Positions 1 to 7,804 of a stretch of DNA of 45,686 bases are shown piece after piece. Source of the stretch: Actinomycetes bacterium (lineage in GTDB: Bacteria > Actinomycetota > Actinomycetes > Mycobacteriales > Mycobacteriaceae). Below the pieces are notes generated by a model. It was not told where the DNA came from. It saw only the letters and a list, made by a program, of their open reading frames with translations, and ran no database searches. The stretch spans positions 1 through 45,686 of the forward strand of contig JAEYMI010000085.1 in the NCBI GenBank assembly GCA_023461275.1, given 5' to 3'. Position 1 is the stretch's first letter. Every line of letters begins with the position of its first letter. Both the position numbers and the translations under genes were made by a program.

Positions 1-189
1 TAAGCCACGGTGTAACAGGTCCGCCCTCCCGGAGTACGCCAGGTCTGCGGTTCATTCATCACAACTACTCCGAATCCCCGCACCGCTGCCAGCAGATGTC
101 TCACCACCATGCTGACAGCCGGCGTGCCGGACGCGGAACGTCGAGTTCGACGCGGAAGAACCCTGTCTCGGAACCCACGTAGGGCAGCC

Positions 190-232
190 AAAAAGCAATG
201 CGGGCGGGAACCTTTCGGTTCCCGCCCGCATT
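190..232 (-). terminator. Rho-independent terminator of the MspA porin gene
   Basis: A perfect 16-bp stem (197-212 with 217-232) closes a four-base loop that reads GAAA on the minus strand. It is followed on that strand by GCTTTTTGG, a U-run. It lies about 20 bp past the porin stop codon, so it ends transcription of the porin pair. Positions 1-189 upstream of it hold no gene that I can support. Confidence 0.9.
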
Positions 233-250
233 GAGCGTTGCTGGCAGAGA

Positions 251-949
251 TCAGCCGAGGCTGAACTGCTTGCCCGTGTAGACCACGACGCCCTTGACGG
301 TGTCGGTGGTAACCGTCACGGCGACGATGGTGCGTGCCGCTGCGTAGCCGGCGCAACCGTTCAGTGCGAACGGCTCCTGGCTGTAGGCGACACCACCGGT
401 CTTGCCCTTGAACGCGTAGGAGCTGGCGTAGTAGTCGTCGTCAGCGCTGTTGGACTTGTCGCTGGACTGGATGTTGTTACCCAGCAGCCAGAGCTGCGAG
501 ACGCCACCCGGGCCGAGGGTCACCTCAGCGGTGCCCTTGGCAGGATCCTCGTTGCCCGAGAACGGGTTGCCGGGGTTCCCGGAGATGATCTCGGACGGGG
601 TGACCGATGCGCCGATGCCGGCACCGACTCCGGCGCCGCCGCCGAAGTTGACCTGGCAACCGATCTCGTAACCGACCTTGACGCTGCCGCCCTTGGCCTC
701 GCCACCGACGGTGACGCGCACCTTGCCGCTGCCCCATGCCTCACGGGTCAGGGGGCTGAGGTTGGTCGGACGCTGGATGGCGACCTTCTCGTCGAACACC
801 TGGATGGTCACCGGAGTGCCGTCGACCAGCGTCTTGGTGACGCTGCCGTTGGCTGCAGCGCTACCAGCACCGAGGCTGGTCACGCTCATCACCACAGCAC
901 CGGCGACGCCGGCCACTGCCGCAGCGCGGCGAGTGAAGCTCTTGTTCAT
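251..949 (-). CDS. MspA-family outer-membrane porin (first of two)
   Basis: 232-residue secreted protein of the MspA porin family, which forms water-filled channels for small hydrophilic solutes through the mycolic-acid outer membrane. A Sec signal peptide (positive MNKSFTRR, then an Ala/Val/Gly hydrophobic stretch) ends near residue 33 at SAAA|NG. The mature part has the family's Gly-rich beta-barrel core (GCQVNFGGGAG) and the C-terminal CAGYAAARTIV motif. Two cysteines in these motifs could form a disulfide. The length fits the family. The start has a GAAGGG ribosome site. It lies 75 bp after a second porin gene on the same strand and ends at a strong terminator, so both are probably one transcript. 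Family assignment is secure; pore selectivity cannot be read. Confidence 0.9.
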   Translation of the reverse strand: MNKSFTRRAAAVAGVAGAVVMSVTSLGAGSAAANGSVTKTLVDGTPVTIQVFDEKVAIQRPTNLSPLTREAWGSGKVRVTVGGEAKGGSVKVGYEIGCQVNFGGGAGVGAGIGASVTPSEIISGNPGNPFSGNEDPAKGTAEVTLGPGGVSQLWLLGNNIQSSDKSNSADDDYYASSYAFKGKTGGVAYSQEPFALNGCAGYAAARTIVAVTVTTDTVKGVVVYTGKQFSLG

Positions 950-971
950 GATTACCCTTCGTGGAATGTCA

Positions 972-989
972 ATCTGCTTGCGAGCAGAT
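972..989 (-). other. Small hairpin between the two porin genes
   Basis: ATCTGCT and AGCAGAT form a perfect 7-bp stem with a 4-base loop in the 75-bp spacer between the porin genes. There is no U-run, so it is unlikely to be a full terminator. It could stabilise or process the shared mRNA. This is weak structural evidence only. Confidence 0.35.
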
Positions 990-1024
990 AAATCTCAAAT
1001 GAGTTGTTGATTACCTGCTGCGGA

Positions 1025-1666
1025 TTAACTGACGTTCAGGGGCTGACCGTAGAGCGTCGACTTCAGGAGGGTTCCGTCGGCGTTCACGTTGCCGCCCTTC
1101 GGGTCCCAGCCGTTGGCGGCCCAGACCGACACGAACGAACGAGCCGCGGCGTAGCCACCGCACGAAGGCAGGGTCACCTGGAAATTCGAGATCTGCAGCG
1201 AGGCGACACCCTTGTCCGAGATGTCGGTGTCGCTGATGCTGACAGTCGAAACCTGACCGGCCTTGATGGGCAGGGAGATGCCGACCGAGGCGCCCACCGA
1301 CGAGATCGAGGCGTCGCCACCGAGGGTCGCGCCGAGACCGCTGATGTCAACCTGGCATCCGACGATCAGGCCAAGCTTGAGCTTGCCCTTGACACCGGGG
1401 CTGCCCTTGGCGGTGTACACACCGGAGATGCTGAAGCCCTTGGACAGCGGATTGTTGGCGACGGTCGGCAGGGTGTAGCCCGACTCGCCGGTGCGCCAGG
1501 TCTGGACGCTCTCTCCATCAAGTCCGCTGACGGTCTTGTAACCGTTGGCGAGCTGTACGGCGGCCGCGTTTCCCGCCCCCATGCTGGCGACTCCAACCAC
1601 CGCCGCAGCGGTGACGGCGACGGCACCAGCAGCGCGGCGCAGCCCAAGCTTGCTGAACTTGCTCAT
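1025..1666 (-). CDS. MspA-family outer-membrane porin (second of two)
   Basis: 213-residue MspA-family porin. The reading frame stays open far upstream, but the ATG at 1666 is preferred: it is preceded by GAGAGGGA and begins a proper Sec signal peptide (MSKFSKLGLRR then an Ala/Val-rich core, cleavage near GNAAA). The mature protein shows family motifs LIVGCQVDIS and CGGYAAARSFVSVW, again with two cysteines. It is clearly divergent from its downstream neighbour apart from these motifs, so the pair is an old duplication rather than a recent one. It probably leads a two-porin transcript that ends at 190-232. Different pore properties for the two copies are likely but unproven. Confidence 0.88.
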   Translation of the reverse strand: MSKFSKLGLRRAAGAVAVTAAAVVGVASMGAGNAAAVQLANGYKTVSGLDGESVQTWRTGESGYTLPTVANNPLSKGFSISGVYTAKGSPGVKGKLKLGLIVGCQVDISGLGATLGGDASISSVGASVGISLPIKAGQVSTVSISDTDISDKGVASLQISNFQVTLPSCGGYAAARSFVSVWAANGWDPKGGNVNADGTLLKSTLYGQPLNVS

Positions 1667-2059
1667 TCGTTCCCTCTCACAGGATTCGGCAGTACGTCCC
1701 TGCGATGCGAATTCGCACCTCAGGGTTTTGTGACCCTCGGCAGATCTCGTGAAGTCCCACCCGACTCCCACTGACCCGCCAAGGCCAGTAAACCGGGAGT
1801 AGTTCTTCTTGAACACCTGGTCGCTGCTGCGATGCCACACGCGACAGTTCGCAGGACTACCCACCGGTCCCCGACTCTGGGTGCCGAAGGTCGTCGACCG
1901 GAACGTTATCGGAGCGGTCTCGAACTGAGCAACAGATGGAATCGGGCGCGTCACGAATCAGACAATGGCGATCGTCAATCGGCGATTAGTAATTGCAGGC
2001 GGCGATTATGTTAACGCAGGGAAAACACCCTGCTTCGGGCATGTCAGAACGCACTTTGA
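1667..2059. other. Intergenic leader region of the porin pair
   Basis: 393 bp without a supportable gene. It must hold the promoter and leader of the porin transcript (minus strand). Visible structure: a 10-bp palindrome GCGAATTCGC near 1710; three copies of GGCGAT at 1967, 1981 and 2001; and a short GCAGGG/CCCTGC hairpin at 2016-2033. The distal part (1950-2030) is more AT-rich than the surrounding sequence, as expected of a promoter. I cannot name a regulator. Confidence 0.4.
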
Positions 2060-2266
2060 CTACTCGTAATGGGGTGGTCGGTTGACCCTGTACCACTCCG
2101 CCGAACTGTGATTGTGACCTTTATCACAGTCGTCAGAAGTCTGTTCCGGGAGATCGTCGCCAAACACCTCGTCGAGTTTTCGACGACGACGTGCGGCTGC
2201 CACGTCGTCCGAAGAGTTACTGTTCAGACGCATTTTCGGGGTCTCACCGGAGTCACTGTCCGACAT
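2060..2266 (-). CDS. Small conserved actinobacterial protein of unknown function
   Basis: 68-residue soluble protein, very acidic at the N-terminus, with a basic run (ARRRRKLDEVFGDDLPEQ) in the middle and an aromatic/proline tail (AEWYRVNRPPHYE). I believe this layout matches a family of short actinobacterial hypothetical proteins that end in W-x(n)-PPH, but I cannot name it. The ATG at 2266 follows a GAGG site with 8-base spacing, and the frame has normal GC-rich codon use, so it is probably a real gene. It sits 164 bp downstream of moaB on the same strand, with a possible promoter of its own. Confidence 0.65.
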   Translation of the reverse strand: MSDSDSGETPKMRLNSNSSDDVAAARRRRKLDEVFGDDLPEQTSDDCDKGHNHSSAEWYRVNRPPHYE

Positions 2267-2333
2267 CAGCGAACCTCACTACGCCCTTTCATCCCCGACC
2301 GCATCCCACCGCATCGTCAATGCAGAATCGGCA

Positions 2334-2339
2334 AGTATA
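2334..2339 (-). promoter_or_regulatory. Possible -10 box (TATACT) for the small protein gene
   Basis: The minus strand reads CATCTATACTTGCC here, giving a near-consensus TATACT hexamer about 68 bp upstream of the ATG at 2266. No good -35 box is visible, which is common in this group. Confidence 0.4.
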
Positions 2340-2430
2340 GATGTATCGACGGTGCACCGCAGTGCGTTGACTGCTCCGTCGCAGGCCCAGGACCGAAATG
2401 CCCGAATGCCGAACCATTGAACCTCGGTGA

Positions 2431-3027
2431 TCAGAACTCGGTGATCGATCCGATGACGTGTTTGGCCAACGGTGCGACAGTCGCCATACCGTCGCGTACC
2501 GCCGCCCGCGAGTTGGACAGATTCACCACCAGCGTCTGACCGGAGATTCCTGCCAGACCTCGGGACAGGCCACCGTCGGTGGCGCCCGCTGCCAGCCCGG
2601 AACTCCGGACGGCCTCCTCGATGCCCCGCAGCCGTCGATCCAGCAGCGGTTCGGTGGCCTCCGGCGTCACATCGCGTGCCCGGACGCCGACGCCGCCGAC
2701 CGAGATCACCAGGTCGACGCCGCCGATCACGGCGGTGTTCAGCGCGTTGCGGATCTCCACCTCGTCGCCCGACACCGCGATGGCGGCATCCACATGGAAC
2801 CCGGCCTCGGTCAGCAACTCGGTCACGAGTGGCCCCAGCAGGCTCTGATCTTCACCGTGCGCGGCCCGATCGTCGACCACCACCACCAATGCCCGGCCGA
2901 CCTCTCCCGAGGCATCAGGCTCAAGTGCGAGGTCTTCGCCCGGGTGCTGTGCGACATACTCACGTGCGGCCGCGTCGGCGGCGAGCTCATCGTCGGGATC
3001 GATGGCAGTCATGCCCGAATCACTCAT
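2431..3027 (-). CDS. moaB: MoaB/MogA-family molybdopterin protein
   Basis: 198-residue protein of the MoaB/MogA family (molybdopterin adenylyltransferase fold), corresponding by position to M. tuberculosis moaB2 (Rv0984). An acidic 40-residue N-terminus precedes the domain. The nucleotide/molybdopterin-binding segment is present as ISVGGVGVRARDVTPEAT; most family members have GGTG, so here Thr is replaced by Val. The C-terminus SGQTLVVNLSNSRAAV resembles the family's PGxP segment but lacks both prolines. Co-oriented downstream of pepD. The altered motif makes a full catalytic role less certain, though membership of the family is clear. Confidence 0.85.
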   Translation of the reverse strand: MSDSGMTAIDPDDELAADAAAREYVAQHPGEDLALEPDASGEVGRALVVVVDDRAAHGEDQSLLGPLVTELLTEAGFHVDAAIAVSGDEVEIRNALNTAVIGGVDLVISVGGVGVRARDVTPEATEPLLDRRLRGIEEAVRSSGLAAGATDGGLSRGLAGISGQTLVVNLSNSRAAVRDGMATVAPLAKHVIGSITEF

Positions 3028-3084
3028 GTCCGTTCAACTCCAGTTCGGTCGAGCCCAGTTCGGTCGGGTTCGGGTCGGTCGGGT

Positions 3085-4593
3085 TCAGTTGGTCTGCAAT
3101 GTCTCCAGGGTGACCTGGGCGGTCTTGGTCTGCCCGTTGACGACGTAGGTGATCGACACCTGATCACCCGGCGCGTGCGACCTGATCGCCGCCACCAGCG
3201 CATCTCCCGAGGCGATGTTGCGGTCACCGACCTTGGTGACCACCGCACCCTTGGGGATGCCCGCCTTGTTGGCGGGGCCGCCCGCGGTGACATCGGAGAT
3301 GACGGCGCCGGAGTTGTCGGCCGTCGCGTTGGCGTTGACCGAGACCCCGAGACCCGCCTGGGTGGCCTTCTTGCCGTCCTTGAGCTCGTTGGCGACCCGG
3401 ATGGCCTGGTTGATCGGGATCGCGAAGCCCAGCCCGATGCTGCCGCTCTGCGCCTGCTGACCACCACTGCCCGCGCCCAGGGTCGCGATCGCGGTGTTGA
3501 CCCCGATCAACGCCCCACGCGCGTTGACCAGCGCGCCGCCGGAGTTGCCGGGGTTGATGGCCGCATCGGTCTGGATCGCGTCGATCACCGACGTGGTGCC
3601 GCCTCCCTCACCCGAGGTGCTGACCGGGCGATTCAGTGCCGAGATGATGCCGGTGGTCACCGTGCCGGCCAGCCCGAGCGGCGCGCCGATCGCGATGACA
3701 TTCTGGCCGACGGCCAGGTTGTTCGACGTGCCGATGGTGATCGGCTTGAGCCCGGTCTTGTCGACCTTGATGACCGCGATGTCGGAGATGGGGTCGGCGC
3801 CACGGACCTGCGCGGGCGCGCGGGTGCCGTCGGAGAAGTTCACCACCACCTCGCTGACGGGCTGTCCGCCCTCGCCGGCCACCACGTGGTTGTTGGTCAT
3901 GATGACGCCGTCGGCCGTCAGGATCACCCCGGAACCCTCGCCTGCGCGATTGCCCTGGCGGACGTCGATGGAGACCACCGACGGCAGCACGTTGGCGGCC
4001 ACCTCCTGGACCGACCCGGGAGGCGCCTCCACCTCGGCCTGCCCCTTGGTGTTGGGGTCGCCGCCGAGGGGTTCGCTACTCGACGTCGACGTCGTGCCGT
4101 CCGAGGCGACATTGGCGCCGATCACTCCGCCGACACCGCCCGCGGCCAAGGCGAGGACCACCGCTCCGAGCGCGAGTGCGGCCTTGCCGCCACCACGCTT
4201 CTTCGGGGCTGGGGGAAGCTGATCAATCGACGTCGACGGTGCCATGGGCGCGGTACCCGGCGCACCGCCGGCGACTCCGTAACCACCGGCCGGGTAACCG
4301 CTGCCCTGACCGTAGGACGGCTGGCCGAAGGTGTACGGATTCTGCCCGTACGGACTCTGCCCTGAGGCGCCCTGTGCAGCAGCATTCGGCGCCGAGGGAC
4401 CCTGCCCGGCGGAAGTCGGTCCGACGGGGTTCGGTGCGGCGTGATGCCCGTGCTGGCCGGGTTCCTCGGGTCGCGCATAAGGCGAGGGTTGACCCGATGA
4501 ATGTTGACCTGGTGACGGCTGACCCTGCGGCCCCGCCGGGCCACCCGGATAACCGCCGTACGGACCGCCGCCGTACGAACCGCCACTGGTCAT
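3085..4593 (-). CDS. pepD: Membrane-anchored HtrA-family serine protease PepD
   Basis: HtrA/DegP-like protease and chaperone of the cell envelope. The 502-residue protein has a Pro/Gly/Gln/Tyr-rich cytoplasmic region (1-130), one membrane segment (about 137-160), a trypsin-like domain with catalytic His236 (TNNHVVAG), Asp271 (SDIAVIKVD) and Ser351 (NPGNSGGAL), and a C-terminal PDZ domain (about 410-495). The ATG at 4593 is chosen over an in-frame GTG at 4641, because the GTG overlaps a likely -10 box while the ATG has a GAGG site. It follows mprB as in M. tuberculosis, where MprAB controls pepD and PepD feeds into the envelope-stress (SigE) network. Regulation here is inferred from that. Confidence 0.93.
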   Translation of the reverse strand: MTSGGSYGGGPYGGYPGGPAGPQGQPSPGQHSSGQPSPYARPEEPGQHGHHAAPNPVGPTSAGQGPSAPNAAAQGASGQSPYGQNPYTFGQPSYGQGSGYPAGGYGVAGGAPGTAPMAPSTSIDQLPPAPKKRGGGKAALALGAVVLALAAGGVGGVIGANVASDGTTSTSSSEPLGGDPNTKGQAEVEAPPGSVQEVAANVLPSVVSIDVRQGNRAGEGSGVILTADGVIMTNNHVVAGEGGQPVSEVVVNFSDGTRAPAQVRGADPISDIAVIKVDKTGLKPITIGTSNNLAVGQNVIAIGAPLGLAGTVTTGIISALNRPVSTSGEGGGTTSVIDAIQTDAAINPGNSGGALVNARGALIGVNTAIATLGAGSGGQQAQSGSIGLGFAIPINQAIRVANELKDGKKATQAGLGVSVNANATADNSGAVISDVTAGGPANKAGIPKGAVVTKVGDRNIASGDALVAAIRSHAPGDQVSITYVVNGQTKTAQVTLETLQTN

Positions 4594-4639
4594 GGTCGAA
4601 TCCTCGCTCTCGCTCTGCCCCGCCACTGTCTTCGGACTC

Positions 4640-4669
4640 ACCCTATGGGATGCCCAAATGGGTCACCCA
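4640..4669 (-). promoter_or_regulatory. Tandem palindromes and -10 box upstream of pepD
   Basis: Two palindromes stand 13 bp apart: TGGGATGCCCA (4646-4656, arms TGGG/CCCA) and TGGGTCACCCA (4659-4669, perfect around its centre base). On the minus strand a TAnnnT box (TAGGGT, 4645-4640) follows directly. This gives pepD a probable promoter of its own in the mprB-pepD spacer, with a repeated operator over the -10/-35 spacer. The binding protein is unknown; MprA is a candidate. Confidence 0.5.
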
Positions 4670-4709
4670 ACAGATCGACAAAGGATCGGGGCCGAAGTGG
4701 TCGTCACAC

Positions 4710-6179
4710 CTACTGACGAACGACGCGCGGCGAAGGTTCCGCCGGGGTCGGCCGACCGGGCAACGTCATACTGATCAGTGCCCCACCGAGCTCGGATTGC
4801 TCCGCGCGCACGGTGCCGCCGTGGCGTTGCACCACCTGTCGCACGATCGCCAGCCCCAGCCCGGACCCGGGCATCGACCGTGACGCCGTCGACCGATAGA
4901 ACCGCTCGAAGACCAGTTCGCGGTCCTCCGGCGGGATTCCCGGGCCGGCGTCGGCGACGGTCAGTTCTGCCGTCGACGGGTCCAGCTGGCGGAGGTTGAC
5001 CACCACCGGACGCCCCCGCGGACTCCACTTGGCCGCGTTGTCGAGCAGGTTCAGCACCGCGCGGTTGAGGCCGTGGTCCTCGCCGAAGACGAACCATGGG
5101 CTGAGCATGGATTGGAATTCGACGTCGCCGCGTCGACGGCGCACACGTTCGAGCGCCCGGTTGACCACGTCGGCGAGGTCGACCTCCTCGAAGACCACCT
5201 CCGGTGCGTCCTCGCGCGCGAGATCCACCAAATCGCCCACCAGAGTGGACAATTCCTCGATCTGGGCCATCACGTCCGAACGCAGCTCGATCATGTCCGT
5301 CGCCGGCATCGCGGGCGCGCCCGGCGCGCTGGCCGCCATCAACAGCTCGAGGTTGGTACGCAACGACGTCAACGGGGTCCGCAGTTCGTGTCCGGCGTCG
5401 GCGACCAGCCTGGCCTGCTGATCACGCGACGACGCCAAGGCACGCAGCATGGTGTTGAAACTCTCGGTGAGCCTTGCCAATTCGTCGTTTCCGGTAACCG
5501 GGATGGGGGTCAGATCCTCGGTGCGGGCCACCCGTTCGGCGGCGCGGGTCAACCGGGCCACCGGGCGCAGACCGGCGCGCGCCACCGTGGTGCCGGCCAA
5601 CGCCGCCAACGCGACACCGCCGCCGCCGACCACCAGCAGCACCCACGCGAGCCGTTTGAGCACCCGATCGGTGTGCAACAAGCTCTGCGCCAACACAAGT
5701 GTGTTGCCGTCGTCGAGTTTGCGGGCGAGCACGCGCTGGTTGTTCACCGTCCGAAGACTCTGATTGTTCCCAGAAAGGTTGGTGGAGCGGGCAACTCGTC
5801 GTTCGGTGTCCTCGAACGGCACCGAACCGATCAGATAGGTCCGGCCGTCGGGGCGCACCAGGGCCAGAGAGATGTTGGTGGAGAACACCGTTCCGGTGAC
5901 CAGCGACTCCGGCCGCTCGTTGAGCAGTCCGGTCTTGGCCAGTGCGGTCATTCCGTCGGCCCGGCTCTCCAACTGCGAGTCGACCTCGTTGTACATCGCC
6001 CGATACACAACGAAATACGCCGCGGCCGCCATCAGACTGACCGACACCAACACCACGGTCGCCGAGAGCAGCGTGACACGCGTCTTCAACGACACCGCAC
6101 GCGTCAGAGGAATCGGCTCGCGCATCTCTTCGCGGGTACGCAACCGCCGGAGCCGGGCGGAAAATGGTGCCGACACCAC
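4710..6179 (-). CDS. mprB: Sensor histidine kinase MprB
   Basis: 489-residue membrane sensor kinase paired with MprA. Two membrane segments (about 34-58 and 176-199) flank an extracytoplasmic sensor domain. HAMP domain about 200-252; dimerisation/phosphoacceptor box DAGHELRTPL with His264; ATP-binding boxes NLLDNAAKWSP (N), DAGPGIP (G1) and GSGLGLAIV (G2). It starts at a GTG that overlaps the mprA stop codon by one base (TAGTG), so the two are translationally coupled; a second GTG follows directly and could be used. In M. tuberculosis MprB senses envelope stress and represses itself through DnaK. The product is expected to control pepD downstream. Confidence 0.94.
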   Translation of the reverse strand: MVSAPFSARLRRLRTREEMREPIPLTRAVSLKTRVTLLSATVVLVSVSLMAAAAYFVVYRAMYNEVDSQLESRADGMTALAKTGLLNERPESLVTGTVFSTNISLALVRPDGRTYLIGSVPFEDTERRVARSTNLSGNNQSLRTVNNQRVLARKLDDGNTLVLAQSLLHTDRVLKRLAWVLLVVGGGGVALAALAGTTVARAGLRPVARLTRAAERVARTEDLTPIPVTGNDELARLTESFNTMLRALASSRDQQARLVADAGHELRTPLTSLRTNLELLMAASAPGAPAMPATDMIELRSDVMAQIEELSTLVGDLVDLAREDAPEVVFEEVDLADVVNRALERVRRRRGDVEFQSMLSPWFVFGEDHGLNRAVLNLLDNAAKWSPRGRPVVVNLRQLDPSTAELTVADAGPGIPPEDRELVFERFYRSTASRSMPGSGLGLAIVRQVVQRHGGTVRAEQSELGGALISMTLPGRPTPAEPSPRVVRQ

Positions 6180-6865
6180 TACGGCGGCGTCTCCCGCAGC
6201 ACGTATCCGACGCCGCGCACCGTGTGGATCAAGCGCGATTCGCCGTCGGCCTCGGTCTTGCGGCGCAGGTATCCGACGTACACCTCGAGGGCATTTCCCG
6301 ACGTCGGGAAGTCATAGCCCCACACCTCCTCGAGGATGCGGCTGCGGGAGAGCACTCGACGCGGATTGGCCATCAGCATCTCGAGCAGCGCGAACTCGGT
6401 ACGGGTGAGGCTGATGTGTCGCTCCCCGCGCGAGACGTCCCTGGTCACCGGATCGAGTGAGAGGTCGGCGAAGGTCATCGCCTCCGATTCGGCTTCGTCG
6501 TCGGGGGCCGAACGTCGGAGCAACGCCCGCAGACGCGCCAGCAGCTCTTCCAGGGCGAATGGTTTGGGCAGGTAGTCGTCGGCGCCGGCGTCGAGCCCCG
6601 ATACCCGCTCGGAGACCGAGTCCCGGGCGGTCAGCACCAGAATGGGCAGATCGTCGCCTGCCGAACGCAGCCGACGGCACACCTCGAGACCGTCGAGCCG
6701 AGGCATCATCACGTCGAGAATCACCACGTCGGGCCGGTCGGCGACGATTTTCTCGAGCGCCTCAAGGCCGTCACCTGCGGTTTCGACGGTGTATCCGTTA
6801 AAGGTCAGCGACCGTCGCAGCGATTCACGGACCGCCCGATCGTCGTCGACCACAAGGATGCGCAT
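6179..6865 (-). CDS. mprA: Response regulator MprA
   Basis: 228-residue OmpR/PhoB-class response regulator. Receiver domain 1-115 with acidic pocket DDD (7-9), phosphoacceptor Asp51 (VVILDVMMPRLDG) and conserved Lys in LPKPF; C-terminal winged helix with SLTRTEFALLEML and the recognition segment NALEVYVGYLRRK. The sequence is very close to my memory of M. tuberculosis MprA, and both end HTVRGVGYVLRETPP. The ATG at 6865 is chosen because it gives the canonical MRILVVDDD start; an open frame continues 18 codons upstream. It lies 81 bp downstream of yrbEA, with a direct repeat in the spacer that could be its own binding site. Confidence 0.95.
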   Translation of the reverse strand: MRILVVDDDRAVRESLRRSLTFNGYTVETAGDGLEALEKIVADRPDVVILDVMMPRLDGLEVCRRLRSAGDDLPILVLTARDSVSERVSGLDAGADDYLPKPFALEELLARLRALLRRSAPDDEAESEAMTFADLSLDPVTRDVSRGERHISLTRTEFALLEMLMANPRRVLSRSRILEEVWGYDFPTSGNALEVYVGYLRRKTEADGESRLIHTVRGVGYVLRETPP

Positions 6866-6888
6866 GCCTACAGTCTTATCCACAACGG

Positions 6889-6904
6889 CTGAGAGGTGTC
6901 TGAG
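6889..6904 (-). promoter_or_regulatory. CTCAG direct repeat upstream of mprA
   Basis: Two copies of CTCAG (minus strand) are spaced exactly 11 bp apart, 24-39 bp before the mprA start. Tandem half-sites one helical turn apart are typical of OmpR/PhoB-class regulators, so autoregulation by MprA is plausible. This is inference. Confidence 0.4.
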
Positions 6905-6946
6905 CAACACTCCGCACACGGATGACTGTTCCGGCGGCGCGACCCG

Positions 6947-7804
6947 TCAGCCGAGCTCGAGTGGGAAGAAGATCGAGTAGACCAGCGTCAGGACCAGGTT
7001 GACCAGGATGACCGAGACGGTCGCGGTGACCACGGTGGCGTTCACCGCGTCGGCGACGCCCTTCGGGCCACCCTTGGCCTCCAGACCGCGCTGACACCCG
7101 ATCACCGAGACCACCAAGCCGAACACCATCGCCTTGGCCAACGCCAGATACACATCGCGCAGGCTGGCGAACGCGCCGAAGGACTGCCAGTAGCTGCCCG
7201 GGCCGACACCTTGACCCAAGGTCGCGACGTAGAAGGCGGCCAGGATGCCGACGAAGATGATGAACAAGGCCAGCAGCGGCGCGACCAGGACGGTGGCGAT
7301 CACCCGCGGGACCACCAGACGCTGAATCGGGTTGACGCCCATGGTCTTCATCGCGTCGATCTCTTCACGCACGGTGCGTGCACCGAGATCGGCAGCGATC
7401 GCCGAGGCACCCGCACCAGCGAGCAGCATGCCCGACGCCAGCGGCGCCGCTTGCTGAATCACCGCGAAACCACTGCCGGCACCCAGAATCGACTGTGCGC
7501 CAAGCTGATTGATGATGTTGCCGATCTGGATGGTCACGATGACGCCGAACGGGATCGCGATCAGGAAAGCCGGCAGCGCCGTGACACTGACCAGATACCA
7601 CGCCTGAATAGCGGTTTCCTTGACCTTCAGACGCCAGCGCAGCGCATCGATGACGGCCGCCACCAGCGTGCCGACCACGAGCTGCCAGGTCCGCCCCATG
7701 GTGCGAATCGGCCCGATCGCGTTGTCGCGCAGGTTATCCCGAAAGACCTGCCCCACCGAGGGTTCGGACTGCAGCGAGTTGCCCGAGACAATGACCGCCA
7801 TCAT
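6947..7804 (-). CDS. yrbEA: Mce transporter permease YrbEA, displaced to the operon end
   Basis: 285-residue MlaE/YrbE-family membrane permease, one half of the Mce lipid importer's inner-membrane channel. The A-type signature is clear: DLGARTVREEIDAM followed by NPIQRLVVPRV, and later GCQRGLEAKGGPKGV. Several hydrophobic segments follow an N-terminal amphipathic part. The start codon shares a base with the mas stop (TAATG), so it is translated as the last gene of the operon. In ordinary mce operons yrbEA is the first gene. It is the only A-type copy here, so it must pair with the yrbEB at 15.1-15.9 kb. Confidence 0.92.
   Translation of the reverse strand: MMAVIVSGNSLQSEPSVGQVFRDNLRDNAIGPIRTMGRTWQLVVGTLVAAVIDALRWRLKVKETAIQAWYLVSVTALPAFLIAIPFGVIVTIQIGNIINQLGAQSILGAGSGFAVIQQAAPLASGMLLAGAGASAIAADLGARTVREEIDAMKTMGVNPIQRLVVPRVIATVLVAPLLALFIIFVGILAAFYVATLGQGVGPGSYWQSFGAFASLRDVYLALAKAMVFGLVVSVIGCQRGLEAKGGPKGVADAVNATVVTATVSVILVNLVLTLVYSIFFPLELG

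Noticed and set aside
2016..2033. GCAGGG/CCCTGC hairpin as terminator of the small protein gene
   Set aside because: Only 6 bp with no U-run on the minus strand; too weak to call.
2458..4365. 635-codon plus-strand open frame
   Set aside because: Antisense to moaB and pepD, both certain genes; shadow composition.
4594..4641. Longer PepD start at GTG 4641
   Set aside because: The GTG overlaps a TAGGGT -10 box and adjacent palindromes, so it would lie outside the transcript; ATG 4593 has a ribosome site.
5073..6317. 414-codon plus-strand open frame
   Set aside because: Antisense to mprB and mprA; no recognisable motif.
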